In this document: one piece after another, positions 25,140-34,537 of the stretch
How positions within the stretch are numbered: the stretch's first letter is position 1
Layout of the letters: each line of letters starts with the position of its first letter
Notes under the pieces: model-generated
Database searches by the model: none
What the model was told of the DNA's origin: nothing
The model's input: the letters and a program-made list of their open reading frames with translations, nothing else
Made by a program: the position numbers and the translations under genes
NCBI GenBank assembly: GCA_963717125.1
Contig: CAVQVG010000013.1
Span: forward strand, 372,001 to 436,000
Source: RYN-230 sp963717125
GTDB lineage: Bacteria > Actinomycetota > Actinomycetes > Streptosporangiales > Streptosporangiaceae
Direction of reading: 5' to 3'
DNA length: 64,000 bases

Positions 25140-26340
25140 GCAACATGGATGACTGGTTTCGCGACCCGTCGCCGCGCTCATCCGGGTCAGCGGGTTCGGG
25201 CTACCCAGGCGGCGGCCCGGCCGAGAACCTCTCCTACGGTTCCCCGGACCAGAGTGCCTGGCCGTCGCAGCCACCGGTGCGCAGCGACAGCCCCGGGCCG
25301 CGCCCCCAGCCGTACCAGGGCGGCGGCGGCGGCGGGCGCGCCTACCGCGGCGGCGGGCGGCGCTGGCTGCGGCCGCGCCGGATCCTGGGCATCGTCGGCC
25401 TGCTGGTGGTGCTGATCCTGGTCTTCACCGGGGTCATGTACTTCTACCTGAACTCCAAGCTGACCCGGGCCAACGTGCTGGTCGACTACGCCGCCGGCCG
25501 GTCGCGGGCGCCGGGCAGAACTGGCTCATCACCGGCGATGACAGCCGCCAGGGGCTAACCAGGAAGCAGCAACGCCAGCTGGCCACCGGGCCGGCCAGTT
25601 CCATCACCGGCGCCCGGTCCGACACGATCATGCTGCTGCACATACCCGCCAACGGCCTGCCCGCGGTGCTGGTGAGCATCCCGCGCGACTCGTACGTGTC
25701 GATCCCCGGCTACGGCATGAACAAGATCAACGCCGCTTTCGCGTTCGGTGGCCCCAAGCTGCTCGCCAAGACCCTGCAGAACGCCACCGGCCTGCAGATC
25801 AACCACTACATGGGCATCGGTTTCGGTGGCCTGGTCAACGTGGTGAACGCGGTCGGCGGCGTGCGGATGTGCATCCCGTCCAACCTGAACGACCCGGCAT
25901 CCGGCCTGCACCTGAAGAAGGGCTGCCAGAACCTGGACGGCGCGCAGGCGCTCGGCTTCGTCCGGACCCGGCACAAGTTCGCCACTCAGGACCTGCAGCG
26001 GGAGCAGGACCAGCGGGTGTTCATCAAGGCGCTGCTGGCTAAGATGACCAGCCCGGGCAACCTGATCAACCCGCTCACCGCGTTCCCGGCCGCGTTCGGC
26101 GCGGCCGGCGCGCTGACCGTGGACAAGGGCACCCAGCTGTACCAGCTGGTCCAGGTCGCGTTCGCGCTACGGCACCCGGAGACCACCACCATGCCGATCG
26201 GCAGCGAGCCGCTGCTGGCCGTGGGGGACGTGGTGATCTGGGACCACACGAAGGCGACGCGCCTGTTCGACGCGATGAAGAATGACACGCCGGTGCCCAA
26301 GAGCCTGCTGAGCGGCTCAAAGCTGGCCGCGGCCGGCTGA
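25136..26340 (+). pseudogene. LCP (LytR-CpsA-Psr) family cell-wall ligase, frameshifted
   Basis: The first frame from GTG 25136 gives a Gly/Pro-rich cytoplasmic head and one transmembrane helix (ILGIVGLLVVLILVFTGVMY). A second frame starting near 25505 carries the catalytic LCP domain: GQNWLITGDDSRQGLTRKQ, ARSDTIMLLHIPANG, VSIPRDSYVSIPGYGMNKIN, AFAFGGPKLL and QALGFVRTRHKF. These include the Arg/Asp residues that hold polyprenyl pyrophosphate. One base is missing at about 25490-25503. LCP enzymes attach teichoic acid-like polymers or arabinogalactan to peptidoglycan. The intact second half suggests a sequencing error is possible. Confidence 0.85.
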
Positions 26341-26473
26341 GCCGAATCGTTATCCCCATCATCAATTCGCGACATCTCAGCCCCTTGCGCACACCGTGTC
26401 CGTCTTCGTACCATGCGTCGAATCAGAACCCGCTGGTAGCGCTGGCCCGGAGGTGCCTTTGAGGACCGGCAGT

Positions 26474-26692
26474 ATGCCCAGTGTGAACCGCCCGCTCGGT
26501 TTGTCCCTGCGGGAGGCCGAGATCATGACGCTGATCGCGGCAGGTCACTCGAACGGTGAGATCGCCGCCAAGCTCGTGCTGGCGGAGAAGACGGTCAAGA
26601 ATCACGTGAACCGGATTTACGCCAAATTGGGCGCGCAGTCCCGGGCGGCGGCCATCTCCCGCTGGGATGATGCGCGGAGCGCGGTGACCTGA
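26474..26692 (+). CDS. LuxR-type HTH protein, single domain
   Basis: 72 residues from ATG 26474 (GAGGA eight bases upstream); an in-frame GTG at 26396 would add 26 low-complexity residues. The whole protein is a GerE/LuxR DNA-binding domain: [40 protein letters not shown] and [12 protein letters not shown]. No receiver domain is present and no histidine kinase is adjacent on this strand, although an OmpR-type system follows at 26.8 kb. Orphan regulator of unknown target. Confidence 0.82.
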   Translation: MPSVNRPLGLSLREAEIMTLIAAGHSNGEIAAKLVLAEKTVKNHVNRIYAKLGAQSRAAAISRWDDARSAVT

Positions 26693-26788
26693 GCTGCCAG
26701 GCATGCTGGCCTGCGGTTAGCCTGATAATGAGGTCAGCCCCAGGGGGCATTCAGGAAATCCTCAGGTTCAGGCCGGAAGATGCAGGTC

Positions 26789-27511
26789 ATGACCATGCCG
26801 TCAACGAATGGGCGGACACAGCCGACTGCCAGGCTGCTTGTCGTCGAGGACGAGCCCAACATTCTTGAGCTCTTGTCCGCCAGCCTCCGCTACGCCGGGT
26901 TTGACGTGCTCACCGCGACCGGCGGAACCGAGGCGGTCCAGGCCGCGCAGCGGCACCGGCCCGACCTCATCGTGCTCGATGTGATGCTGCCCGACATGGA
27001 CGGCTTCGACGTGGTCCGGCGGCTGCGCGGCGGCGGCGCGCGCATCCCGGTGGTCTTCCTGACCGCGCGGGACGCGATGGAAGACAAGGTGCGCGGCCTC
27101 ACCCTGGGCGGGGACGACTACGTCACCAAGCCGTTCAGCCTGGAGGAGGTCATCGCGCGGATCCGCGCGGTGCTCCGCCGGACGCACGGCGACGGAGCCG
27201 AGCCCACCCCGCGGCTCAAGTTCGCCGATCTGGAACTCGACGAGGAGAGCCACGAGGTGTGGCGGGCCGGCCAGCATGTGCAGCTCTCCCCCACCGAGTT
27301 CAAGCTGCTCAGGTACTTCATGAGCAACGCCAACCGGGTGCTGTCCAAGATGCAGATCCTGGACCACGTCTGGGACTACGACTTCCGCGGCGACACCGGC
27401 ATCGTGGAGTCCTACGTGTCGGTGCTGCGCCGCAAGGTGGACACCACCGAGCCCCGGCTCATCCACACCCTTCGCGGGGTCGGTTACGTACTCCGCCTGC
27501 CCTCCTCGTAG
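26789..27511 (+). CDS. OmpR-family response regulator
   Basis: About 240 residues; ATG 26789 sits nine bases after GGAAG, with alternatives at 26780 and 26795. The receiver has VVEDEPNILELL, the phospho-Asp in DLIVLDVMLPDMDGFDVV, Thr in VVFLTARDAMEDKV and Lys in DDYVTKPFSLEE. The C-terminal winged helix shows LSPTEFKLLRYFMSNANRVL and TGIVESYVSVLRRKVD, ending LIHTLRGVGYVLR. It resembles mycobacterial TrcR/TcrA regulators and forms an operon with the kinase 9 bp downstream. The signal sensed is unknown. Confidence 0.93.
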   Translation: MTMPSTNGRTQPTARLLVVEDEPNILELLSASLRYAGFDVLTATGGTEAVQAAQRHRPDLIVLDVMLPDMDGFDVVRRLRGGGARIPVVFLTARDAMEDKVRGLTLGGDDYVTKPFSLEEVIARIRAVLRRTHGDGAEPTPRLKFADLELDEESHEVWRAGQHVQLSPTEFKLLRYFMSNANRVLSKMQILDHVWDYDFRGDTGIVESYVSVLRRKVDTTEPRLIHTLRGVGYVLRLPSS

Positions 27512-27520
27512 CCTGCGGAG

Positions 27521-29341
27521 ATGACGACCGCGTCCCGGCTGAACCGCGCACAGGGGAACCTGCGCCGGTTGTCTGGGCGCACCCCGATCCGGGTCAAGAT
27601 CATCGCCGCGCTGCTGGCGCTGGTCATCATCGCGCTGGCCATCATCAGCTCGGTGAGCCTGGCGGTGTTCCGCAACTACCTGCAGGGACAAGCGGACACC
27701 CAGCTGATCACGCTATACAACCAGACGATCGCCAACATGCACCAGCCGTCAGTGTTCACCCAGCAGACGCGCATCGTCGGGTCCTACCAGCCGCCGGACC
27801 TGGTCGAAGTGCTGAACGCCCGGGGCCAGGTGCTTACGCCGACCGGCATCGCCGGGGCGGGGCCGGCTGGCCCGAACGTGTCCACCAGCAAGGCGTGGCT
27901 CGCCGCGCATTCCGGGCAGCGGACCACGGTGCCCGCACTGTCCGGGGACGACAACTGGCGGGTCATCACCAGGGTCTTCAACAACGCGGTGATATACGAC
28001 CCGTTCACCGGATCGAGCGGCGCGCCGCAGACCGTCGTCCTGGTCGTCGGCGTCAACCTGGGCAGCGTGAATACCACGCTCGGCTGGCTGGCCAGGATCG
28101 ACCTGCTGGTCAGCCTCATCATCGTGGTCGCGCTGGCCGTGGTCGGGGTGGCCATCGTCCGGGCCAGCCTGCGCCCGCTCACCGACATCGAGCAGACCGC
28201 GCGGGCCATCGCGGCTGGTGACCTGTCCCGCCGGGTGCCCGACCTGGACCCGCGCACCGAGGTGGGACGGCTGGCCCGGTCGCTGAACCGGATGCTGGCC
28301 CAGATCGAGTCGTCGTTCCAGGCCCGCACGCGGTCCGAAGAGGCGGCCCGGCGGTCCGAGGAGCGGATGCGCCAGTTCGTCGCGGACGCCAGCCACGAGC
28401 TGCGCACCCCGCTCACCGCGATGCGCGGCTACGCCGAGTACTACCGGCAGCGCGGCGGCGTGCGGGACGACGCGGCACCCACCGCGGACGAGGCCAGCAC
28501 CGCGGACGAGGCCAGCACCGCGGACGAGGCCAGCACCGCGGACGAGGCCAGCACCGCGGACGAGGCCAGCACCGCGGACGCGACCGGCACCGCGGGCGAG
28601 CCGCCCAGCACCGGCCTGGCTGGCCTGGCCGCGGAATCCGCCGCGCCCGGCACCCCGCAGCCAGGCCCGGCGCAGAACGGGACCGGCCAGCTCAGCGGGG
28701 CCGACCTGGACCGGATCATGCACCGGGTGGAGCAGGAGTCGGCCCGGATGGGCGTACTCGTCGAGGACATGCTGCTGCTGGCCCGGCTGGATCAGCAGCG
28801 CCCGATCGAGCGCCGGCCGGTGGACCTGCTCACGCTGGCCGCGGACTCGGTGCAGGACGCCCGGATCATCGCCCCGGACCGGGAGATCCAGCTCGACGTG
28901 GGCTCGGGCGCCGCCTTCCTGGTGGTCGGCGACGAGGTGCGGCTGCGCCAGGTCATCGGCAACCTGATGAGCAACGCGCTCAGCCACACCCCGGACGGCA
29001 CCCCGGTGACGGTGGCCATCCTGCCCGGCCCGCGCGAGCCGGTGCCCAGCGTGGTGCTCGAGGTCACCGACCAGGGCCCAGGGATGCCCCCGGAACAGGC
29101 AGACCACGTCTTCGAGCGGTTCTACCGGGGCGACCAGGCGCGGACCAGGAGGGCCGGCGGGACCGGCCTGGGACTAGCCATCGTGGCCGCCCTGGTCGCC
29201 GCGCACGGCGGCACCGTGGCGCTGAAGACCGCGCCGGGCCAGGGCTCGACGTTCCGGGTCACGCTGCCGCTGGCCCCGGAAGCCCAGCGCGACGAGCCCG
29301 CCGACGACGAATCCTTCAGCGATAGCCAACTGCGCGGCTGA
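27521..29341 (+). CDS. Sensor histidine kinase (HAMP-HisKA-HATPase) with repeat insertion
   Basis: 606 residues, partner of the preceding regulator. Helix 1 (IIAALLALVIIALAIISSVS), an extracellular sensor of about 140 residues, helix 2 (LLVSLIIVVALAVVGVAIV), HAMP, then the H box DASHELRTPLTAMRGYAEYY with His292. The second DHp helix (RIMHRVEQESARMGVLVEDM) follows only after an 85-residue Ala/Thr/Glu/Gly-rich insertion containing five perfect TADEAS repeats. N box VIGNLMSNALSHTPDG, G1 DQGPGMPPEQADHVF and G2 GGTGLGLAIVAALV are intact. The insertion at the tip of the DHp hairpin is common in TrcS-like kinases, but the perfect repeats are unusual. A terminator starts inside the stop codon. Confidence 0.92.
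   Translation: MTTASRLNRAQGNLRRLSGRTPIRVKIIAALLALVIIALAIISSVSLAVFRNYLQGQADTQLITLYNQTIANMHQPSVFTQQTRIVGSYQPPDLVEVLNARGQVLTPTGIAGAGPAGPNVSTSKAWLAAHSGQRTTVPALSGDDNWRVITRVFNNAVIYDPFTGSSGAPQTVVLVVGVNLGSVNTTLGWLARIDLLVSLIIVVALAVVGVAIVRASLRPLTDIEQTARAIAAGDLSRRVPDLDPRTEVGRLARSLNRMLAQIESSFQARTRSEEAARRSEERMRQFVADASHELRTPLTAMRGYAEYYRQRGGVRDDAAPTADEASTADEASTADEASTADEASTADEASTADATGTAGEPPSTGLAGLAAESAAPGTPQPGPAQNGTGQLSGADLDRIMHRVEQESARMGVLVEDMLLLARLDQQRPIERRPVDLLTLAADSVQDARIIAPDREIQLDVGSGAAFLVVGDEVRLRQVIGNLMSNALSHTPDGTPVTVAILPGPREPVPSVVLEVTDQGPGMPPEQADHVFERFYRGDQARTRRAGGTGLGLAIVAALVAAHGGTVALKTAPGQGSTFRVTLPLAPEAQRDEPADDESFSDSQLRG
28481..28588. repeat. 18-bp tandem repeat in the sensor kinase gene
   Basis: ACCGCGGACGAGGCCAGC occurs five times without a mismatch from 28481 to 28570, then once degenerate to 28588. 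The units encode TADEAS. Perfect identity at third positions implies recent expansion. Confidence 0.92.
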
Positions 29342-29375
29342 TTCATTCAGGCAGTCAGAACTGCCTGAATGAATC
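29340..29375. terminator. Bidirectional terminator hairpin
   Basis: GATTCATTCAGGCAGT at 29340-29355 is perfectly complementary to 29360-29375, with a four-base loop CAGA. The stem begins in the kinase stop codon and lies 25 bp before the convergent fructosamine kinase stop. Confidence 0.85.
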
Positions 29376-29399
29376 AGCCATGCACTGTGGAGGACGGCG

Positions 29400-30314
29400 C
29401 TAGGCCGCGGCCAGGGCGGCGTGCGCGGCGTGGCGGACCGCTTCGGCGTAGCCGCTGCCGAACAGGCAGGCGTGCACCAGCAGCGGGTGCAGTTGGTGCA
29501 GCGGGATGCGGTCCCGCCAGCCCGCGGCCAGCGGCGCGACGTCGGTGTACGCGCCCAGGATCCGGTCCAGGTAGGGGGCGCCGAACAGGGCCAGCATGGC
29601 CAGGTCGGTCTCCCGGTGACCGCCCTGCGCCGCCGGGTCGATCAGCCAGCCCCGGCCGCCCGACCACAGCACGTTGCCGGACCAGCAGTCGCCATGGATC
29701 CGGCTGGGCGGCTCGGGCGGCCCGGCCAGGCTGGGCAGCCGGTCCACCACCTGCTCCACCAGCCGGGCGTCGGCGGTGGTGAGCGCGCCCGTGTCGGCGG
29801 CCCGGCGGAGGTAGGGCAGCAGCCGCTTGCTGCCGTACCAGCTGGCCCAGTCCCCGGCCCCGCCCAGCGGGCCGGCCACCGTGGGCGCGTCCCCGGTGCG
29901 GTCGCCCAGCGGCAGGGTGGCGATGAACCCCGGCCAGGGTGAGCCGAACCGCGGCGCGCCGGCCGCGTGCAGCACGGCCAGGTCCCGGCCGAACGCCTCG
30001 GCCGCGTGCTGATCCGGGGCCTGCTCCGGCACCCAGGCGACGGCCAGCGTGCTGGTGTCCCAGCCGAGCACCTCAGGCACCGGGACCGCGTGCGCCTCGG
30101 CCAGCCAGCGCAGCCCGCGCGCCTCGGCCTCGAAGATCCCGCCCAGGTCGTCGCGGGCCGCCTTGGCGAACACCAGCCGCCCGTCGGCCAGCGTCACCTG
30201 GTAGTGGCTCCACTGGTGCTGCGCCCCGGCCGGCCGGACCTCGCGCACCTCGGCGCCGGTGATCCGGGCCAGCCGCTCGGCCAGTTCGGACCCGGCCAGG
30301 GCCGCCGGGCTCAC
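29400..30314 (-). CDS. Fructosamine kinase family protein
   Basis: 304 residues from GTG 30314, which overlaps the phosphatase stop in a GTGA string. Fructosamine-3-kinase/APH fold: VREVRPAGAQHQWSHYQVTL, LVFAKAARDDLGGIFEAEA with the ATP Lys, SRIHGDCWSGNVLWSGGRGW as Brenner's motif and LIDPAAQGGHRETDLAML for magnesium. The family phosphorylates ketosamines formed by glycation, so that they decompose and free the amine. Pairing with a low-molecular-weight protein-tyrosine phosphatase in one operon is a known arrangement, often interpreted as protein deglycation. Confidence 0.92.
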   Translation of the reverse strand: MSPAALAGSELAERLARITGAEVREVRPAGAQHQWSHYQVTLADGRLVFAKAARDDLGGIFEAEARGLRWLAEAHAVPVPEVLGWDTSTLAVAWVPEQAPDQHAAEAFGRDLAVLHAAGAPRFGSPWPGFIATLPLGDRTGDAPTVAGPLGGAGDWASWYGSKRLLPYLRRAADTGALTTADARLVEQVVDRLPSLAGPPEPPSRIHGDCWSGNVLWSGGRGWLIDPAAQGGHRETDLAMLALFGAPYLDRILGAYTDVAPLAAGWRDRIPLHQLHPLLVHACLFGSGYAEAVRHAAHAALAAA

Positions 30315-30898
30315 CGGCCACCCGGTTCGGCCGCGGGCACCTCGAGCCGCCCGGCGAGCTGCCCGGTCAGGCCGCGCACGGCCGCCTGGACCAGGTCGAA
30401 GGCGGCCGCGTAGTCGTCCGGCGGGCCGCCGTACGGATCGGGCACCTGACCCTGGTACGGGTCGTCCGCGTCGCGGACGGCCAGCGCCGGGTCGAAGGAG
30501 CGGAGCAGTAGCAGCCGCGACCCGGCCGCGTCCGCGTCCGGCGCCATCTCCCGCAGATCGGCCAGGTTGGCCCGGTCCATGGCCAGCACCAGATCGCGGT
30601 CCTCGAACCAGGACGGCTGGAACTGGCGGGCCCGGTGCGCGGACCCGTCGTAGCCGTGCCGGCCCAGCTCGGCCCGGGCCCGGCGGTCCATCGGGCCGCC
30701 GACGTGCCAGTCGCCGGTGCCCGCGCTGTCCACCTCGACCAGCCCGGCCAGCCCGGCCTCGGCCAGCTCCGCGCGGAGCAGCACGTCGGCCATGGGCGAC
30801 CGGCAGATGTTGCCCAGACAGACAAAGCAAACCCGATAGGGGCCGAACGCCCGGCGCGGGGCAGGAGGGACCGGCAGCGCCGGGGTGTCAGCGGGCAT
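30311..30898 (-). CDS. Low molecular weight protein-tyrosine-phosphatase
   Basis: 195 residues from ATG 30898. The P-loop CX5R is CLGNICR (Cys27 to Arg33) followed by SPMADVLLRAEL, and the general-acid Asp lies in DDPYQGQVPDPYGGPPDDY near the C-terminus, a DP(Y/W) motif. It removes phosphate from Tyr residues or, in this operon context, possibly from sugar-phosphate adducts. It overlaps the fructosamine kinase gene by 4 bp, so the two are coupled. The Pro-rich N-terminal 20 residues are dispensable-looking. Confidence 0.93.
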   Translation of the reverse strand: MPADTPALPVPPAPRRAFGPYRVCFVCLGNICRSPMADVLLRAELAEAGLAGLVEVDSAGTGDWHVGGPMDRRARAELGRHGYDGSAHRARQFQPSWFEDRDLVLAMDRANLADLREMAPDADAAGSRLLLLRSFDPALAVRDADDPYQGQVPDPYGGPPDDYAAAFDLVQAAVRGLTGQLAGRLEVPAAEPGGR

Positions 30899-30959
30899 GG
30901 GTCCAGCATGCCCGACCCAGGCCGTACTCACGCACCCGGCCTCGTGTCACCATGGGCGG

Positions 30960-32345
30960 ATGCCCGACGATCAGACATACCGGTCACTGTCCTTCTGGCT
31001 CAGCTCGGTGCCAGGTCAGCTGGCCCCTGGTGATCCGCTCCCGGGTGACCAGGACGTGGATGTGGCCATCGCCGGGGCCGGTTTCACCGGGCTATGGACC
31101 GCCTACTACCTCGCCCAGGCCAGCCCGGGGCTGCGGATCGCGGTGTGCGAGCGGGACATCGCCGGTTTCGGCGCGTCCGGCCGGAACGGCGGCTGGTGCT
31201 CCGCGCTGTTCCCGGCGTCGCTGGCCAAGCTGGAGCGGATGGCCGGGCCGAAAGCCGCCGTGGGCATGTACCGGGCCATGCAGGAAACGGTGGACGAGGT
31301 CGGCCGGGTGGCGGCCGCCGAGGGCATCGACTGTCACTGGGCCAAGGGCGGCACCGTCCAACTGGCCCGCTCTCCGGCTCAGCTGCAGCGGGCCCAGGAG
31401 GAGGTGGCCGAATACCGGGCGTTCGGCTTCGGGCACGCTGACCTGCGGCTGCTGAACCGGGCCGAGGCGGCGGAGCGGGTGGCCGCGACGGGGGTGCTGG
31501 GCGCGACCTATACCCCGCACTGCGCGGCCATTCACCCGGCGCGGCTGGCCCGCGGCCTGGCCTCGGCGGTGCGGCAGCGGGGGGTGCGGCTGTACGAGCA
31601 GACCCCGGTGACCGAGATCGCACCCGGGCGGCTGCGCACCACGCACGGCACGGTCCGGGCCGAGTACGTGATCCGGGCCACCGAGGGGTACACCCCGTTG
31701 CTGCCCGGCCTGCACCGAGCGATCGCCCCGGTGTACTCGCTGATGATCGCCACCGCGCCGCTGCCCGAGTCCACCTGGGCCCGGATCGGGCTGGCCGGCC
31801 GGCCCACGTTCGGCGACTACCGGCACCTGATCATCTATGGCCAGCGCACCGCGGACGGGCGGCTGGCGTTCGGCGGCCGCGGCGCCCCGTACCACTTCGG
31901 CTCGGCCATCCGGTCCGAGTTCGACCAGGTGCCCGCCGTGTTCGCCGCGCTGCGGCGGTCGCTCGGCGAGCTGTTCCCGGCGCTGGGCGACGTCCCGGTC
32001 ACGCACACGTGGGGCGGCCCGCTCGGGGTGCCCCGGGACTGGTGTGCGTCGGCCGGGCTGGACCGGGCGACCGGCCTGGGCTGGGCGGGCGGTTATGTCG
32101 GCGACGGGGTGTCCACCACCAACCTGGCCGGGCGCACGGTAGCCGACCTGGTGCTGGGGCGGGATACTGAAATCACCCGGCTGCCCTGGGTCGGGCACCG
32201 CTCCCCGGACTGGGAGACCGAGCCGCTGCGCTGGCTGGGCGCCAACGCCGGACTGCACGCGATGGGCTGGGCCGACCGCCTGGAGGCGCGGACCGGGCGG
32301 CCGTCCCGGCTGGCCCAGTTCGCCGGCCGCTTTCTCGGTGACTGA
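30960..32345 (+). CDS. FAD-dependent oxidoreductase (DAO family)
   Basis: 461 residues from ATG 30960. The FAD-binding Rossmann start is DVAIAGAGFTGLWTAYYLAQ, followed by FGASGRNGGWCSALFP, a signature of the amine/glycine oxidase family. The substrate domain includes TPHCAAIHPARLARGLASAV, and the C-terminal FAD contact is GLGWAGGYVGDGVSTTNLAG. Similar proteins oxidise gamma-glutamylputrescine, sarcosine or other secondary amines; no polyamine genes are adjacent, so the substrate is open. It is divergent from the LMW-PTP gene. Confidence 0.88.
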   Translation: MPDDQTYRSLSFWLSSVPGQLAPGDPLPGDQDVDVAIAGAGFTGLWTAYYLAQASPGLRIAVCERDIAGFGASGRNGGWCSALFPASLAKLERMAGPKAAVGMYRAMQETVDEVGRVAAAEGIDCHWAKGGTVQLARSPAQLQRAQEEVAEYRAFGFGHADLRLLNRAEAAERVAATGVLGATYTPHCAAIHPARLARGLASAVRQRGVRLYEQTPVTEIAPGRLRTTHGTVRAEYVIRATEGYTPLLPGLHRAIAPVYSLMIATAPLPESTWARIGLAGRPTFGDYRHLIIYGQRTADGRLAFGGRGAPYHFGSAIRSEFDQVPAVFAALRRSLGELFPALGDVPVTHTWGGPLGVPRDWCASAGLDRATGLGWAGGYVGDGVSTTNLAGRTVADLVLGRDTEITRLPWVGHRSPDWETEPLRWLGANAGLHAMGWADRLEARTGRPSRLAQFAGRFLGD

Positions 32346-32367
32346 GGCTTACGGTGCGGGTGACTCA

Positions 32368-32404
32368 CCCGGCGGAGGGCCGGCCGGGCCGGCCCTCCGC
32401 CGGG
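32368..32404. terminator. Bidirectional terminator hairpin
   Basis: A 17-bp perfect stem, CCCGGCGGAGGGCCGGC and its complement, with a three-base loop CGG. It lies between the convergent oxidoreductase and beta-propeller genes, 7 bp from the latter's stop. Confidence 0.85.
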
Positions 32405-32411
32405 CAGCCGG

Positions 32412-33773
32412 CTAAGCCTTCGGCGCGAAGCTCCTGAGCACGCCGTCGAGCCCGGCCACGTAGATCGCGCCGTGCGAGACGGTCGGCGAGGCCCAGAAAC
32501 CCCAGGCGGGCTTCTGCACCCACAGCGTGGCGCCGGTCGCCAGGTTCAGCACGTACAGGTGACCCGCGTTGTCCGCGTCGACTAGGACCAGCCGGCCGGG
32601 CGGCCCGGTGACCGCGGGCGACGCGTAGAACGTCGACCCGGCCAGGACGTGATAGGCCAGCATCCCGGTTATCGCGTTGAGCGCGTAGATACCGGTGTCC
32701 GAGGCGACGTAGAGCCGGGTGCCGACCAGGGCGGCGCCGGCCACATCGCCGCTGCTGCCGGTGGGGTTGCCGCCGCCGACCAGGGTGTACTTCCAGATCA
32801 GCGCGCCGGTGGTGAGGTTGAGAGCGTAGACGACCTTGTCCTTGCCGGTCACGTAGACCACGCCGCCGGCGAAGCCGTTCTGCCCGGGCGCGGAGATGGT
32901 CGGCGGTGCGCCCACGTCGGCCAGGTTCAGGCTGCTGGTCCGGTAGCGCCACACCAGCGCACCGGTGCGGGCGTTGAGGGCGTACACGGCGTCGTCGCGG
33001 TCTTTGCTGCCGAACACGACCAGCGGGACGCCGTTAGCGCCGGTGCTGTACGCGGGAGACGACCAGGTGCCACCAGGCGCAACGGCGAAACCGGTGAACT
33101 CCCACGCCTTGGTGCAGCCGCCCGCCGAGCTGCCCGGGCCGTTGACGGCCCATTCCGCGCCGGGCGCGCCGTTGCCGGGGATGGTGCCGTCGTAGACCAC
33201 CGGGCCGCCGGCCGCCTCGACCACGACGGGCGAGGCCAGGATGGGCCCGCCAGCCTTGAACGAGCACATCACCGCGCCAGTGGTGGCGTTCAGCGCGTAC
33301 AGGCTGCCCGCGGTGGAGCCGATGTACACGACGCCGTGGAACACCGCGGGTGAGGCCTCGACCACCCCGGCCGGGAGTTTGTAGGTCCAGACCGCGGCGC
33401 CACCGCCGGCCGGGTAGGCGTAGAAGTGATTGTTCGCGCCGGCGTAGACGAGCGCCTTGCCGAGGGTGGCGTTCATGACCACGGCCGGCGAGGTGTCGCT
33501 GGTGGTGCCGAGGGGCGCCGTCCAGGCGGCGGTCAGCGACGAGGCGGTGCTGTCGCTGATCGCGGTTTCCGGTGAGAATCCGGTATGGGTGGGGTTGGCG
33601 CGGAACATCGGCCAGTCCGCGAAGACCGGGGTAGCCGTCCCGTGCCCATGGCCTGGACGTGGCTGGGACGCCGCGCTGGCCGGGCCGGCGAGGGCGAGCG
33701 CTCCGGCCAGGGCGGCGCTGGCCGCCACCGCGGCCAGCGCTGGCCTGGATTGAATTACTTTCAACACAAACAT
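32412..33773 (-). CDS. Secreted PQQ-binding-like beta-propeller repeat protein
   Basis: About 450 residues. ATG 33773 is used here; GTG 33767 has better spacing from the AGGAG and may be the true start. A signal peptide (PALAAVAASAALAGALALAG, cut near PASAAS) leads to a mature protein made of repeated blades: VVYIGSTAGSLYALNATTGA, LVWRYRTSS, VVYVTGKDKVVYALNLTTGA, LYVASDTGIYALNAITGM and IYVAGLDGVLRSF. These are WD/PQQ-type blades ending in YALN-TGA. No catalytic dehydrogenase residues are evident, so it is probably an extracellular binding propeller. It is divergent from the exopolysaccharide unit at 34.3 kb. Confidence 0.85.
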   Translation of the reverse strand: MFVLKVIQSRPALAAVAASAALAGALALAGPASAASQPRPGHGHGTATPVFADWPMFRANPTHTGFSPETAISDSTASSLTAAWTAPLGTTSDTSPAVVMNATLGKALVYAGANNHFYAYPAGGGAAVWTYKLPAGVVEASPAVFHGVVYIGSTAGSLYALNATTGAVMCSFKAGGPILASPVVVEAAGGPVVYDGTIPGNGAPGAEWAVNGPGSSAGGCTKAWEFTGFAVAPGGTWSSPAYSTGANGVPLVVFGSKDRDDAVYALNARTGALVWRYRTSSLNLADVGAPPTISAPGQNGFAGGVVYVTGKDKVVYALNLTTGALIWKYTLVGGGNPTGSSGDVAGAALVGTRLYVASDTGIYALNAITGMLAYHVLAGSTFYASPAVTGPPGRLVLVDADNAGHLYVLNLATGATLWVQKPAWGFWASPTVSHGAIYVAGLDGVLRSFAPKA

Positions 33774-34352
33774 GCTCCTAGATCGGCTGAGCAAATCGGC
33801 TGCCGGGCCCGGGCCATTTCTACGAGTAAGCCGCGGATTCCATCAGAATGGGGCAATGCTCGCGCTCCGGCCACGACCCGGTGATGGACGCCCGACAGCG
33901 TAGCCCATTCCAGTCCCCAGGAAATGAATATGCGCCATCCACCGAATTCTGCGCCCGGTAAGCGACTGTGCCGGATACACGATGATTCGTCGCTTTCGCC
34001 GGGCCGCCGCGCGGCCGTCCTCAGCGACAGGCCAGGCGGACGCCCTGGGCGCAGTGGCCCCTGCCTCGCTATCCTATTATCTCAGTCGGGAAAGTGGAAA
34101 GGGTCGGCCGTAATCCGTGCCATTACCGCCGATATTCCCGGAGCTTAGCACATATACGCTTATTGCTAGGTCCCCTGGGATATGGCACCTTAATCAAATC
34201 ATCCCCCCGTAGCGATTTGCTTCCGACCTGAGTTTGCGGAATGATGCAATACCCGTTGCCATAGCCGGTCACCCTCGGCGGGAGGATTTCCTCGATCATG
34301 CAGGCTTATGATGACGATCGGCCAACTGACACAATCCATGGGGGACAAATCG
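33774..34352. promoter_or_regulatory. 580-bp AT-richer spacer, promoter region
   Basis: No convincing gene is seen between the beta-propeller start and the small membrane protein. The stretch is clearly AT-richer than its surroundings (for example around 34120-34250) and must hold the divergent promoters. Plus-strand ORFs here have poor third-position GC. I found no riboswitch I can name. Confidence 0.5.
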
Positions 34353-34481
34353 ATGAAAGCTGGCCCGGGATTCGGGAGCGTCATCTGGATCGTGTTCGGG
34401 ATATCAGCGTGCTCGACCCTGCTCGTGACGTTGATCGTACGGCTACTCTTCCGGCGCAACAAGCAGGCGACGGATCCGTAA
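34353..34481 (+). CDS. Small single-pass membrane protein preceding GT2 (42 aa)
   Basis: ATG 34353, preceded by GGGGGA at 7 bases, opens a 42-codon frame to TAA 34479-34481: MKAGPGFGSVIWIVFGISAC then a second half ending LLFRRNKQATDP. It is one hydrophobic helix followed by a basic stop-transfer tail (RLLFRRNK). Codon third positions in this frame are strongly G/C, while the overlapping reading frame upstream of the GT2 gene is not, which argues that this is the coding frame. It ends 57 bp before the first usable GT2 start. The role is probably as a small subunit or assembly factor of the synthase, an inference from position only. Confidence 0.65.
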   Translation: MKAGPGFGSVIWIVFGISACSTLLVTLIVRLLFRRNKQATDP

Positions 34482-34537
34482 CGGCGTCGCAGCACCGTTA
34501 CCAGATCCCGCAGGTCACATTCCGGCCACGCCGGGGA

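Noticed and set aside
34298..34537. 80-residue N-terminal extension of the GT2
   Set aside because: It overlaps the 42-residue membrane ORF, has weak third-position GC and no membrane or GT features; ATG 34538 was preferred.
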